Shown here one piece after another: positions 35,864 to 44,081 of a stretch of 64,000 nt of DNA. Below the pieces are notes generated by a model. It ran no database searches. It saw only the letters and a list, made by a program, of their open reading frames with translations, and was not told the DNA's origin. Within the stretch, counting starts at the first letter, position 1, and each line of letters opens with the position of its first letter. Origin of the DNA: Pseudopyrenochaeta lycopersici (Eukaryota > Ascomycota > Dothideomycetes > Pleosporales > Pseudopyrenochaetaceae); assembly GCA_003313425.1 (NCBI GenBank), contig NHZP01000053.1, forward strand, positions 124,001 through 188,000. The letters run 5' to 3'. Made by a program: the position numbers and the translations under genes.

Positions 35864-38800
35864 CTACGCCTGTTCGATCTCTAGCTTCTCAATTTGGCTT
35901 TGGATCTCTTCAAGGGGTGCTGCTGTTAGATCTCTGCTTCCTGTGCGCTCTACAAGGCCCATTTGGCTTAGAAATCGTGCCCATTTATTTGCTGGCAGCG
36001 CCTTTGTAAAGCCATCAGCTAGCATGTCAGCCGATTGGACATAGATGACCCGAATACTTCTTCTTAACACTTCCTGTCTCAGCCAATGATTGTGAATGTC
36101 TACATGCCGGAGCTTAGTTTGCAACCGTGAGACCTCTTCATTGATTAGCCGGATGGTTTGAGTGTTATCGCATTGTATCGTGATTGTGTCCTCAGGCAGT
36201 TTGATTTGCAATTCCTTGAGTAGTCGTGATATGAATATAGCTTCTTTTGCAACTTGTGATAGCGCAAGAAGCTCAGCTTCTGTTGTCGAGGTTGTGACTG
36301 TATCTTGCTTGCTTGCTTTCCAAGCTATCAAGCCACCAAACAACTTGATTGTATATCCCTGTGAGCTCTTTCTGTCTAGTGTGTTATCGGCGAAAGAGGC
36401 GTCGCTCGCGATTTCAAGTCGACTATCTCCGCCAAGCTCAAGCGCTCGATTTTTGGTACTCTGCAGGTAGAGGAGAACTCTATCAGCTGCATCATGATGC
36501 TCCTGTCCCGGATTCATCAGAAAGCGTGCGAGTCGTGACGTCGCGAATGCAACATCTGGACGAGTAGTCACAGCTGCAAACATTAGGGATCCAATCTTTC
36601 GCTGGTACTTGTTGATTTCTGAAAGAGTAGCCAGTCCTTCCCGAGGCTTGAGTTCAATGGCCGCCATTGGAGTGTCGTGTCGGATATCCTTTCTGTCGAC
36701 TAAACGGCTGATCTTGTCCGCGTATGCTGCTTGTGATAGCTGGATCTTGTGCTGCTCTCGGCTCCTGATGACTTCAACTCCAAGAAACCATTGAAGATCA
36801 TCTCCGCCAGTTATTGAGTACTTGTCTCTAAGATGTTGGATCGCTTGCTGGGCTTCAGTCTCCTTCTGCTTGCTGTATGCAAGAATGATATCGTCGACAT
36901 AGAAGAATATGATAATTCCATCTTTAATCAAACAGCATGGCTCGTGAGGGACGCTCTGAAAGCCCAGTTTCTGGAGGGTTGATGTGAATTCCTTCTGCCA
37001 GAGGATTGGTGATATTCGGAGCCCATATAAGGCCTTGTTGACTTGCAGCACTGTCCTAGGCTTCCGATAGCCATGTGGCATTCTCATGTAGATCTCTCGG
37101 TCCATTGCTGCATGAACGAAAGCATTTGTGACGTCGTACTGTTTGAGCTCAAGATCTAAATGAGCAGCGATCGCCATCAGCATTCGAAACGACCGGCTCG
37201 CGAGAGTAGCTGCATAGGTTTCCTGAGAAGTAATATTTCTCTGTTGGTCTCCTCGGACGACTAATCGCGCCTTACAGCTCTTGAAGCGATAGTCCTTGTC
37301 GAGCTTGTAGGTATACACCCACATGCAGTCTAAGATCTGTTGACCCTTTGCTTTTACTTCCTTTACGGGCACTTCAGACCATGATTTCATCTGCTCATGA
37401 CTCTTAAGATGCTCTCTCTGGGCTTCCTTCCAGTAGTCTCTGAGTGGATGTTCTTCTATCTGCCTCTGGGTTGACGGTGGCGGTGGAAGTTGGTTGAGAT
37501 GAGGCCTTAGTCCTTGTGCCAGCATTCGGTTCATTTGAGCTTTATCCACTGGCTTGCCTTCGTACGTTCCAATGTTCCCAGCCTGTGTCCCAGCCATGAA
37601 TGCGGCTTTCCATGGGACGGTCTTTGAAGAGGCATCTGAGTCCTGAGTGTCTTCCTGATAAGCGCCTGCTAGCAGATGCGCAAGCAGAGCTACCGGCGGT
37701 GGAGTCGCTGGTGGCGTAGGATAGCTGTACCCCGTCTTCCTCCCTTGGCGGTATCCTGGGCTATCATATTCTTGGGTTGGCTCGGTATCCTGTGTTGTAT
37801 CATCTTCAAAGAACGTTTCAGTCTCTGGTTGATCGTGGGTAGGTTCTGGAAGCTCAGCGGATCTCACCCATGCAGCTATCTCGTTCAAGGTGCTGTGCAT
37901 GAGATTGTCCATAATGTCTTCTGTCTTCCCGTTGAATATCGTGTCTTCGTCGAACACTACGTCTCGAGTGCTGATCACCTTGCCCATCGTTGGAATCCAG
38001 ATCCTGTAGATACTGGACGATCGATATCCAACTAGGTATCCAATCCAAGCTCGCGGGTCAAGACGTTGGAGTCGTGATTTGCCTCGAAGAGTGTCATCAG
38101 TCAAGGCAAAGGCCTTGCAGCCATATGCTTTTAGGTGTGCCAGGTTCGGTTTTTGAGGTGTTGTGACGATACCGTTTCGGAGAGCTGCAAATGTGAAGAA
38201 GACTTTGTACGGTGACTTCCAATGATTCGAGTAGTTCGGCGTTCGATTGTATAGATACACCGCTGCTCGTGTAATCTCTGGCCATAGCTCCCATGGCAAG
38301 TTTGCGTCTAGCCTCATCGCGCGAGATTTATCTTTGACTACACCCCCTGAGCGTTCAGCACCACCGTTTTGTGCTTGGGTATCTGGAGCTGAAGGCTCGA
38401 GTCGTATTGCTTGCGCGGTACACCATCGTGCTACCTCCGGCTTCGTAGTTGCAATCTCGCCGTCACATTCGATCACTTTAACAGTAATGTTGTACTGCTT
38501 CTTCAGGAACTGGACAATAATATCTAGTAACCTGATGATTGACTTCCCAAGTCGATTGTCCTTGAAGTAAAAGTCCCATAGGAAACCGGAGTATCGATCA
38601 GTGACGAGCATTTGACTCTTCTCCTTCGTTGAGCTTCCCTCCTCATAAGAATGGAAGTCAATAGCTAGTCTTTCTCCTGGGCCTTCGTGGTTTGATCGAG
38701 ACGCGCGTCGTATTTGACGCTTAGTTTTGGCTCTTCCGCACGCGTCGCACTTGACTGTTGTAACTCCCTTAATGCGCACCCCCTCAGATTGCTGGACTAG

Positions 38801-39370
38801 GTGTTCGATAGCTGCCGGCCCTGGATGTCCCATGCGTTTATGCCAGCGCATCGCGTCAGCTTTCTGTGGTGCTCGCTTTGATCGAGAATTGATTGTTCTT
38901 ATGTGAAATGCTGCCTGCATCTCGTCTTCTTGCTCGAGTATCCATTGTCCATGTGCTTCTTTTAGGCATGCGATTGTTGAGTCGTCTCGCTTCTTGAGAG
39001 TCGTAGGCTCATTCTTATTGTCCCACCACACGCCCTGTTGTCTAAGCAATCTGAATGAGACTAGATTGCATAGGATCTCTGGACACCATGCCACATCGTT
39101 CAGCACGAGCCTTGTTGGTCCATATGGCCCTCTTAGGTTGAGCCACACTGTTCCATATCCTTGTATCAAAATTCGTGTGTTCCCAGCCAGTATGTAATCT
39201 GCCGTAACGGGAGGACGCAGGCTTCGAAGTCGAGATCGGTCGTTCGTGACGTGGATCGTCGAGCCCGAGTCTAGGATGAAGGAGTGTCTTAGTGGGTAGT
39301 CTAAATGCTCGGCTTGGAAAGATGCAGCGTTGAACGCAGCACTAATGGTTGTAATCTTCCGACCTTCAAG
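35864..39370 (-). CDS. pol: Copia Pol: protease, integrase, reverse transcriptase, RNase H
   Basis: The frame begins directly after the gag UGA (39371-39373) and runs 1,168 codons with no stop; there is no ATG start of its own. Protease: ILDSGSTIHVT (DSGS, about residues 34-37). Integrase: zinc finger HKRMGH..CDACG (about residues 177-211), then core with AIDFHSYEEG, IECDGE and QNGGAERSGG carrying the D,D,E residues. Reverse transcriptase: a VNKALYGLRISPILW block and YVDD (36890-36901). RNase H: SDASFADN, TEAELLALSQ, CDNTQT and RHVDIHNHW. All catalytic motifs are intact. Expression needs readthrough of the UGA, or the UGA is a recent mutation in a single gag-pol frame. Confidence 0.93.
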   Translation of the reverse strand, partial: LEGRKITTISAAFNAASFQAEHLDYPLRHSFILDSGSTIHVTNDRSRLRSLRPPVTADYILAGNTRILIQGYGTVWLNLRGPYGPTRLVLNDVAWCPEILCNLVSFRLLRQQGVWWDNKNEPTTLKKRDDSTIACLKEAHGQWILEQEDEMQAAFHIRTINSRSKRAPQKADAMRWHKRMGHPGPAAIEHLVQQSEGVRIKGVTTVKCDACGRAKTKRQIRRASRSNHEGPGERLAIDFHSYEEGSSTKEKSQMLVTDRYSGFLWDFYFKDNRLGKSIIRLLDIIVQFLKKQYNITVKVIECDGEIATTKPEVARWCTAQAIRLEPSAPDTQAQNGGAERSGGVVKDKSRAMRLDANLPWELWPEITRAAVYLYNRTPNYSNHWKSPYKVFFTFAALRNGIVTTPQKPNLAHLKAYGCKAFALTDDTLRGKSRLQRLDPRAWIGYLVGYRSSSIYRIWIPTMGKVISTRDVVFDEDTIFNGKTEDIMDNLMHSTLNEIAAWVRSAELPEPTHDQPETETFFEDDTTQDTEPTQEYDSPGYRQGRKTGYSYPTPPATPPPVALLAHLLAGAYQEDTQDSDASSKTVPWKAAFMAGTQAGNIGTYEGKPVDKAQMNRMLAQGLRPHLNQLPPPPSTQRQIEEHPLRDYWKEAQREHLKSHEQMKSWSEVPVKEVKAKGQQILDCMWVYTYKLDKDYRFKSCKARLVVRGDQQRNITSQETYAATLASRSFRMLMAIAAHLDLELKQYDVTNAFVHAAMDREIYMRMPHGYRKPRTVLQVNKALYGLRISPILWQKEFTSTLQKLGFQSVPHEPCCLIKDGIIIFFYVDDIILAYSKQKETEAQQAIQHLRDKYSITGGDDLQWFLGVEVIRSREQHKIQLSQAAYADKISRLVDRKDIRHDTPMAAIELKPREGLATLSEINKYQRKIGSLMFAAVTTRPDVAFATSRLARFLMNPGQEHHDAADRVLLYLQSTKNRALELGGDSRLEIASDASFADNTLDRKSSQGYTIKLFGGLIAWKASKQDTVTTSTTEAELLALSQVAKEAIFISRLLKELQIKLPEDTITIQCDNTQTIRLINEEVSRLQTKLRHVDIHNHWLRQEVLRRSIRVIYVQSADMLADGFTKALPANKWARFLSQMGLVERTGSRDLTAAPLEEIQSQIEKLEIEQA

Positions 39371-40600
39371 TCAGTCAGCAGATATCTCAGGCGTAGGAGT
39401 GTGAGAGTTCTTGAAGCTTGGTGTTTGTGTTCGTTGTCTTTTCAATGCCCTTACTTGTTCCTGTACATCAGGATCGTATTGTAGGCGTAGCTTTACCAGC
39501 TCTGATATTGATTCCCTCGGCTTGAACCAGTCTGGGGCATTGTTATCATCAATATAGAGGCAGTTGGCTAGAAGATGGCGTAGTCCACAAGCAGGGCATT
39601 TTGTGCCTCCAGCTGCCGCTTTATCCCAATTCTGAGACTGCTTGGATATGGTCGAATGACCAGCTGGGCGTTTTTTTGACGAGGACTTCCTCCTTGACCC
39701 CTGTTTAGGTTGGTCAGATGATGCGCTATCGGGCACGAGAGAGGCGTCCCTGTCCGTGTCCTGGGTGGATTCACCACTGCCAGCGAGATATGAAGCTTCA
39801 CTTGCAGCAAAAGCGCCCTTCTGCTGTCTCCCTTTTGGGTAGTATAAGCTCATGTGGTCTCGGAAGCGTTTCATCATTTCTTTTCGGTTCATTCCTGGCT
39901 CGCGTCTTCCTTGGTCTTGGAATGATGGCACCCAGTTAGGGCTGACCTTGCTGACTGCGTTCAGGAAGTCTTGTATTACATGATTGAGTTTTTGGACTTC
40001 TCCAATCTCTTCAGTCTCTGCGATAGTTGCTGCGTGATCGTACTCAGTCAGCCAGCTGTCCCAATGCGTTGGTTGTCTCATTGGCTTTAAGGCTGCAATG
40101 TATCGATCCCGAGCGCGCAGTTGTTCTTCTTCATCGTCGATGCCGACAGTGCTCTTTAGACTAGCTACCCATTCTCGGATTGAGAGCTTTGGTCTGCAGC
40201 ATGTCTTCTTTAGGTGGACAGAGACTGTTGCTCGGATGTAGACCGACAGCTTATCTAACCTTGCATCTTCATCTTTATAGTTTGTTGCTGCGACTTTGTA
40301 CGAGTCAAGTCGCGTCTTATAGTAATCAACATCGGTTTTAAAAGCGGTTTGTCCGCCATTCGTTAAATCAGATGGGTTCGCTGGAGGTCGGTCTCCGATC
40401 GCCGCTCGTTTCTCATACATTTCGATGTTTGGCTCGGTCGGAGGGGTCGGCTCTGTCTTCGGCGCAGCATCGCTCGAAGGGTCGACGAGGTGCCAGACCT
40501 TAAGAGATAGGCATCTTGTCTCCAGCTGCTCGTACCAAGGCTTCCAAGTCATGTAATCTGTCAGGATAATATCGAAATCGCAGTTTGTTGCTTGCGCCAT
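39371..40600 (-). CDS. gag: Copia Gag with CCHC zinc knuckle
   Basis: 409 residues from ATG at 40600 to TGA at 39371-39373. The product would form the virus-like particle and bind RNA. The N-terminal two thirds is a helical, charged Gag-type region containing a WDSWLTEYDHA-like segment. A Ser/Lys-rich linker follows, then a zinc knuckle CPACGLRHLLANC (C-x2-C-x3-H-x4-C) near residues 335-347. The start lies 38 nt inside the 5' LTR boundary, giving a short leader. It is in the same frame as pol, with one stop between. Confidence 0.92.
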   Translation of the reverse strand: MAQATNCDFDIILTDYMTWKPWYEQLETRCLSLKVWHLVDPSSDAAPKTEPTPPTEPNIEMYEKRAAIGDRPPANPSDLTNGGQTAFKTDVDYYKTRLDSYKVAATNYKDEDARLDKLSVYIRATVSVHLKKTCCRPKLSIREWVASLKSTVGIDDEEEQLRARDRYIAALKPMRQPTHWDSWLTEYDHAATIAETEEIGEVQKLNHVIQDFLNAVSKVSPNWVPSFQDQGRREPGMNRKEMMKRFRDHMSLYYPKGRQQKGAFAASEASYLAGSGESTQDTDRDASLVPDSASSDQPKQGSRRKSSSKKRPAGHSTISKQSQNWDKAAAGGTKCPACGLRHLLANCLYIDDNNAPDWFKPRESISELVKLRLQYDPDVQEQVRALKRQRTQTPSFKNSHTPTPEISAD

Positions 40601-40624
40601 TGCTCTAGCGCAAGGTTGAGGCAG

Positions 40625-40637
40625 TGAGACTCTTAAT
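40625..40637 (-). promoter_or_regulatory. Primer binding site of Copia, complementary to the tRNA-Lys(CUU) anticodon arm
   Basis: On the minus strand ATTAAGAGTCTCA follows the 5' LTR directly. It does not begin TGG, so it does not pair with a tRNA 3' end. Its complement, TGAGACTCTTAAT, matches the anticodon stem-loop of eukaryotic tRNA-Lys(CUU). Drosophila copia is known to prime from an internal tRNA fragment, so a half-tRNA primer is plausible here. Confidence 0.55.
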
Positions 40638-40811
40638 TGTCAGATTCAAGGACTGTTTAGCTTTATCTTTGATGAATTTTGATGATGAACGTGGTTGATT
40701 GATTGTTCTGTGTTCCCTATTTCTCCTCTTATGGAGAGTGTGTGTGCCAAGTGGTTACACCCGAGCTTTGTACTACAATACAGTATCGCGTACCCTCGCT
40801 TGTATCTGACA
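40638..40811 (-). repeat. 5' LTR of the Copia element
   Basis: 174 bp, identical to 35587-35760, followed by the ATAGT duplication and the rest of E's right LTR. Confidence 0.95.
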
Positions 40812-41174
40812 ATAGTATAGTAATAGTAATACTAATTATTCTTAACTCTTAGAACTCTTTATAGAAGCGCCCTCTTACTATTTTAGTATTAAAACCCTTT
40901 CTATATAGTCCCTCACTCTATCCTAGAGAACTAACCTTGCGATCTTATTAGTTATCCTCACTAATAACTTTTAAGACCTTCACAGCATCAGGTGGGGACG
41001 TGCATCAGGTGGTGGAACACGTTACGAGGTGAGCCTCGGTAATTGGCGGGGCACTTTCCACAACCTACAGAGCTGAAGAAACGCACCTTTGGCTAAACCA
41101 ACTTTTTGCCCACTACCAGCAACTGATCTAGACTTATTATCTATAATTTCAATTGCATAGCAGTTTACTGACCT

Positions 41175-42929
41175 ATGCAGAAAGAATTAGCACAGAGCAA
41201 CATTCGTATCCTAGATATTCGGCCAGGCGCTAAGGACGATGGCATACGATGCAAATTTCGCATAGTTAGTCTGGGTGATGGGACGAAATACGAAACCCTC
41301 TCTTACGTCTTGGGTGAACATAGCGCAGATTTCAGCGTGGAAATTTCCGGCTGCCAATTATCAGTAACCTACAACCTCGCCAGCGCTCTTCGCTGTCTGC
41401 GGTATCCGGACAAGGTGCGAACGATCTGGGTCGATCAACTATGCATCAATCAATGGGACCTTGAAGAGAAAGCTTCTCAGGTTATGTTAATGAGGGAAAT
41501 ATACGCGAATTGTACATATTGCATAATTTGGCTGGGCACACTCAATCCGTATGGCGACCTTTTTGGGGCCCCAGATGTTCAAGCGGTTTTCGACTTCATC
41601 TATGCCGTCGCTGAAGCTAAGCAACATTCGATAGAGATATTACCAACGCGGTTTCAGGACAACGAAAGAGGTGAAAGTGCGCGAAGAGCTTTCCGAGCGT
41701 TCGTAATGTACGGTAATCCTTGGTGGACGCGGATCTGGACGGTAGAAGAAGCCATCCTCCCATCTTCCGCTCAGATGATGTGGGGCTCACTTTCCATATC
41801 CTCGCGACTAGTGTTGAAAGCGGCTCAGAGCCTGTTGACATCTGGGGGGTTCTCTACTGAATTCGCCCGAGCTAAGGATCGATATGACGAGCTCATAGGA
41901 CGCTTCATGTATACCGTGCGTGAACTGGCGATTTCTGGTAACGGTGAACGGCCGCTTGATGCACTTATGCGATGGAGACACCGCGATGCGACGGAACCTC
42001 GAGACAAGATCTATGCTTTGCTTAGTCTATTCCCGCCAAATCAACTCCCAAGCGCGCAGCGATGCAACTACTCTATACCGCTGCATGAACTATTCACATT
42101 AGACGGCAACCTCACACCGCTCATAGGTGCTTGCGAGTTGCCACAAATAACACCAGGCTTGCCTACATGGGCCATCGACTTTACGTGTTCGAATTACGTG
42201 ACTGGGATGCGTCAGTGTAAATGGTGGAATCATGTTGGGAGATACCGAGAGTTCTCAGCATGTGGCAAGCACAGGCATCTGTCAGAGGAGGATATAGATC
42301 CGCCTGAAGCGGATGGTTATTTTTGGGCTTTGAATTTGAAAGGAGTGCTTGTAGATGAGGTCGTTAAGGTGGATGAAGCTTATTCGATTAGCGCGGCCGA
42401 ACGAATCGATGATTTCGAGCTTCGTGAGGCGGTACGGCGACACTCTAGATTCTTGACCGATTGCAAAGCTTTTTGTGGCTTCCCTGGCGATTATCCTGGG
42501 GGAGGGTCATGGGAAGCTGCATTCTGGCGAACGATGATCGGAGACCTAATCATGCGCGACTTCCCTGTTCGCAGAGCGCAAGCTCAGAATGAAGACGATT
42601 TCAATTCCTTCATTGCGTCTGGTATTAGGAACATTATTTACCTCGCGCTCTCTAGTGTGGTCATCAATCACGCTTTCTTCATTACTAAGAAAGGATACAT
42701 CGGTTATGGGCCACCGCAGATGCGAAGTGGAGATCACGTATGGATTTTCCATGGCGGTAATGTGCCTTTCGTAATGCGAAAGCGAGAACAAGATGTCCCC
42801 AAAAAGGCGCAGGTCGGTACTGAGGAGTATGTAAACCTCACATTAGTCGGTGATGCATACGTGCATGGTGTGATGGATGGTCAGGCGATGCAGGCTGACG
42901 TGCGGACATGGGACATTTGGGTCCATTGA
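41175..42929 (+). CDS. HET-domain protein (heterokaryon incompatibility family)
   Basis: Single-exon gene, 584 residues. The HET domain (PF06985) covers roughly residues 39-195. It has block 1 YETLSYVLG (39-47), block 2 TIWVDQLCINQ (83-93), block 3 EEKASQVMLMREIY (97-110), and the conserved GNPWWTRIWTVEEA (180-192). PRDKIYALLSLF (275-286) and the C-terminal KKGYIGYGPPQMRSGDHVWIF and GDAYVHGVMDGQAM segments are typical of full-length fungal HET proteins. Members trigger cell death or allorecognition when non-self partners meet; some also act as immune-type effectors. Here the usual Trp of SYVWG is Leu (residue 46). It starts 150 bp from the end of foldback M and shows no RIP damage. The specific partner is unknown. 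The ATG at 41175 was chosen as the first in frame, just before the domain. Confidence 0.9.
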   Translation: MQKELAQSNIRILDIRPGAKDDGIRCKFRIVSLGDGTKYETLSYVLGEHSADFSVEISGCQLSVTYNLASALRCLRYPDKVRTIWVDQLCINQWDLEEKASQVMLMREIYANCTYCIIWLGTLNPYGDLFGAPDVQAVFDFIYAVAEAKQHSIEILPTRFQDNERGESARRAFRAFVMYGNPWWTRIWTVEEAILPSSAQMMWGSLSISSRLVLKAAQSLLTSGGFSTEFARAKDRYDELIGRFMYTVRELAISGNGERPLDALMRWRHRDATEPRDKIYALLSLFPPNQLPSAQRCNYSIPLHELFTLDGNLTPLIGACELPQITPGLPTWAIDFTCSNYVTGMRQCKWWNHVGRYREFSACGKHRHLSEEDIDPPEADGYFWALNLKGVLVDEVVKVDEAYSISAAERIDDFELREAVRRHSRFLTDCKAFCGFPGDYPGGGSWEAAFWRTMIGDLIMRDFPVRRAQAQNEDDFNSFIASGIRNIIYLALSSVVINHAFFITKKGYIGYGPPQMRSGDHVWIFHGGNVPFVMRKREQDVPKKAQVGTEEYVNLTLVGDAYVHGVMDGQAMQADVRTWDIWVH

Positions 42930-44081
42930 GAGTGTTTATGTTGTGAGCTTCGTACAGCGTGCATGTGATAGTCCGATTTCTCATCTGTATTTGAATAGTA
43001 GCTGGACGCTATGTACAGCAGTTTAGAATAGGGGTTCTGACGTGCTAGCTCTACTATATAGCTTACTTAGAACACTAATCGTGGTGAACTTACCTCTAAC
43101 CCTACTCTTACTAAATCATTCTACTCTAGGGTACACTCATAGAAAATTAGCTAGACGCTTAGAGTTTTCCCCTTAACGCCGCAGCTTCTACTCTATGAGG
43201 CTCTTATCGATTATTTATGCAGATATAGGTTACCTTTAAGTACCTTCATCTTTCTAGCTGCCAGTGGCTATTACAACACCTGTTCATGCTGGAGTAGGTG
43301 GAAAGGGATTTACCATCGTAGCTCTGACGATTCCAGGGTCTATTTAAACAGCGAGTTCACCTATTAGTTCTCAATATAGAGGTCATATCAAATTATATTC
43401 AGTATTTCATTTTTTCTTCAGTCCGGATATTTTTACTTGATGGGTTGGTTTGGCTTTGACGGATTAAGTATATTGCAGTGGAAAGAGCACACTACAAGAT
43501 CTGGGAAGTAGTATAAGAGACTTTAGAATAGGTGTTTAGACGAACTTGACTCATACCAGGAGCTGCAGAATCACTAGGGAAAAGAATGGCTAAACGATAC
43601 GAAAATTAAGTCATACTTGAGCAGATGCACGTTCAAAAATACTGTGATTCTCTAAGAGTCTATAATAAGGCTCTTAAAGTAGGGCTTATTATAAATACAA
43701 TTCTAAGGATAATCCTTCGAGTCGCGCTCCCTAGCACACTAATTTCCTAAAAGGACTTCCGTAGGACATTAAAATTATAAGACCTTTCTACTGCTATATC
43801 TCCACTACTTCAGCATAGATTGCCTAAAGAATAGCTCCATGTTGATTGCTAAATGAATATAAAGCCCCGTAAATTCTATTGTAACATTAAGGCCGACTTA
43901 TGCCAGCATACTATAAACGGAAGTATATGAGATGATAAGAAAGTATATAGATATCAAATATAACCGCGTGACTAAGTTTGTACACGTACATACGGTACCT
44001 GCGTACCCGCTAAATGGTCCAGCCATTCTATCAGTAGTCCTAGTTTTTTTCCCTCCCGTAAAGTCCGCGCAAACCCATCTA
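42930..44081. other. Intergenic region between the HET gene and the secreted-protein gene
   Basis: The two genes converge here. The sequence is unique and of normal composition, with no conserved frame, RNA gene or repeat boundary that could be recognised. It should hold both 3' untranslated regions. Confidence 0.6.

Larger units (their letters stand above)
35587..40811 (-). mobile_element. Ty1/Copia retrotransposon, structurally complete and un-RIPped (5,225 bp)
   Basis: The 174-bp LTRs (35587-35760, 40638-40811) read identically base for base and are flanked by ATAGT (35582-35586, 40812-40816). Coding is on the minus strand: gag, protease, integrase, RT, RNase H, the Copia order. A PBS candidate and a polypurine tract are in place. 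No RIP stops are present, and base composition is normal in contrast to its host sequence. It is therefore a very recent insertion, and is the best candidate in the window for an element active in recent generations. Confidence 0.95.
12669..40984 (+). mobile_element. Element E: second Gypsy family, internally deleted, host of the nest
   Basis: The left LTR (12669-13062) is preceded by GCATC (12664-12668), and the right LTR ends at 40984 followed by GCATC (40985-40989). The inserted-into sequence on each side is the right terminus of foldback M, so the two ends belong to one insertion. Between the LTRs only gag and about 70 bp remain once Y, the right-LTR insertions and nested elements are subtracted (about 760 bp internal). 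Pol is missing, so this is a deletion derivative or a non-autonomous element. Confidence 0.75.
34984..40984 (+). repeat. 3' LTR of element E, split by a solo LTR and by Copia
   Basis: It starts TATTATAATCC (TGTTACAATCC before RIP). Five bases in, solo LTR X2 (34989-35366) interrupts it. Copia (35587-40811) interrupts it again, and the LTR finishes at 40817-40984 with CCTTCACA. Net length is about 388 bp, like the 5' copy. It is followed by GCATC, the E target duplication. Confidence 0.8.
3698..41022. mobile_element. Element M: palindromic foldback MITE with pogo-type ends, split by A and E
   Basis: After removing element A (with its GTGTT duplication) and element E (with its GCATC duplication), a unit of about 1,000 bp remains. 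It comprises 3698-3704, 11709-12668 and 40990-41022. It is one long inverted repeat centred near 12200; for example AAATCCTTCTATCTTC near 11760 pairs with its complement near 12640. The ends read ACGTGTTCTACCACCTGATG and its complement, flanked by TA (3696-3697, 41023-41024). These are nearly the ends of pogo element G, so M is probably a non-autonomous derivative mobilised by that family. No coding capacity. Confidence 0.8.

Noticed and set aside
35652..39197. Plus-strand frames across the Copia element
   Set aside because: Shadows of the minus-strand pol frame, which has all catalytic motifs.
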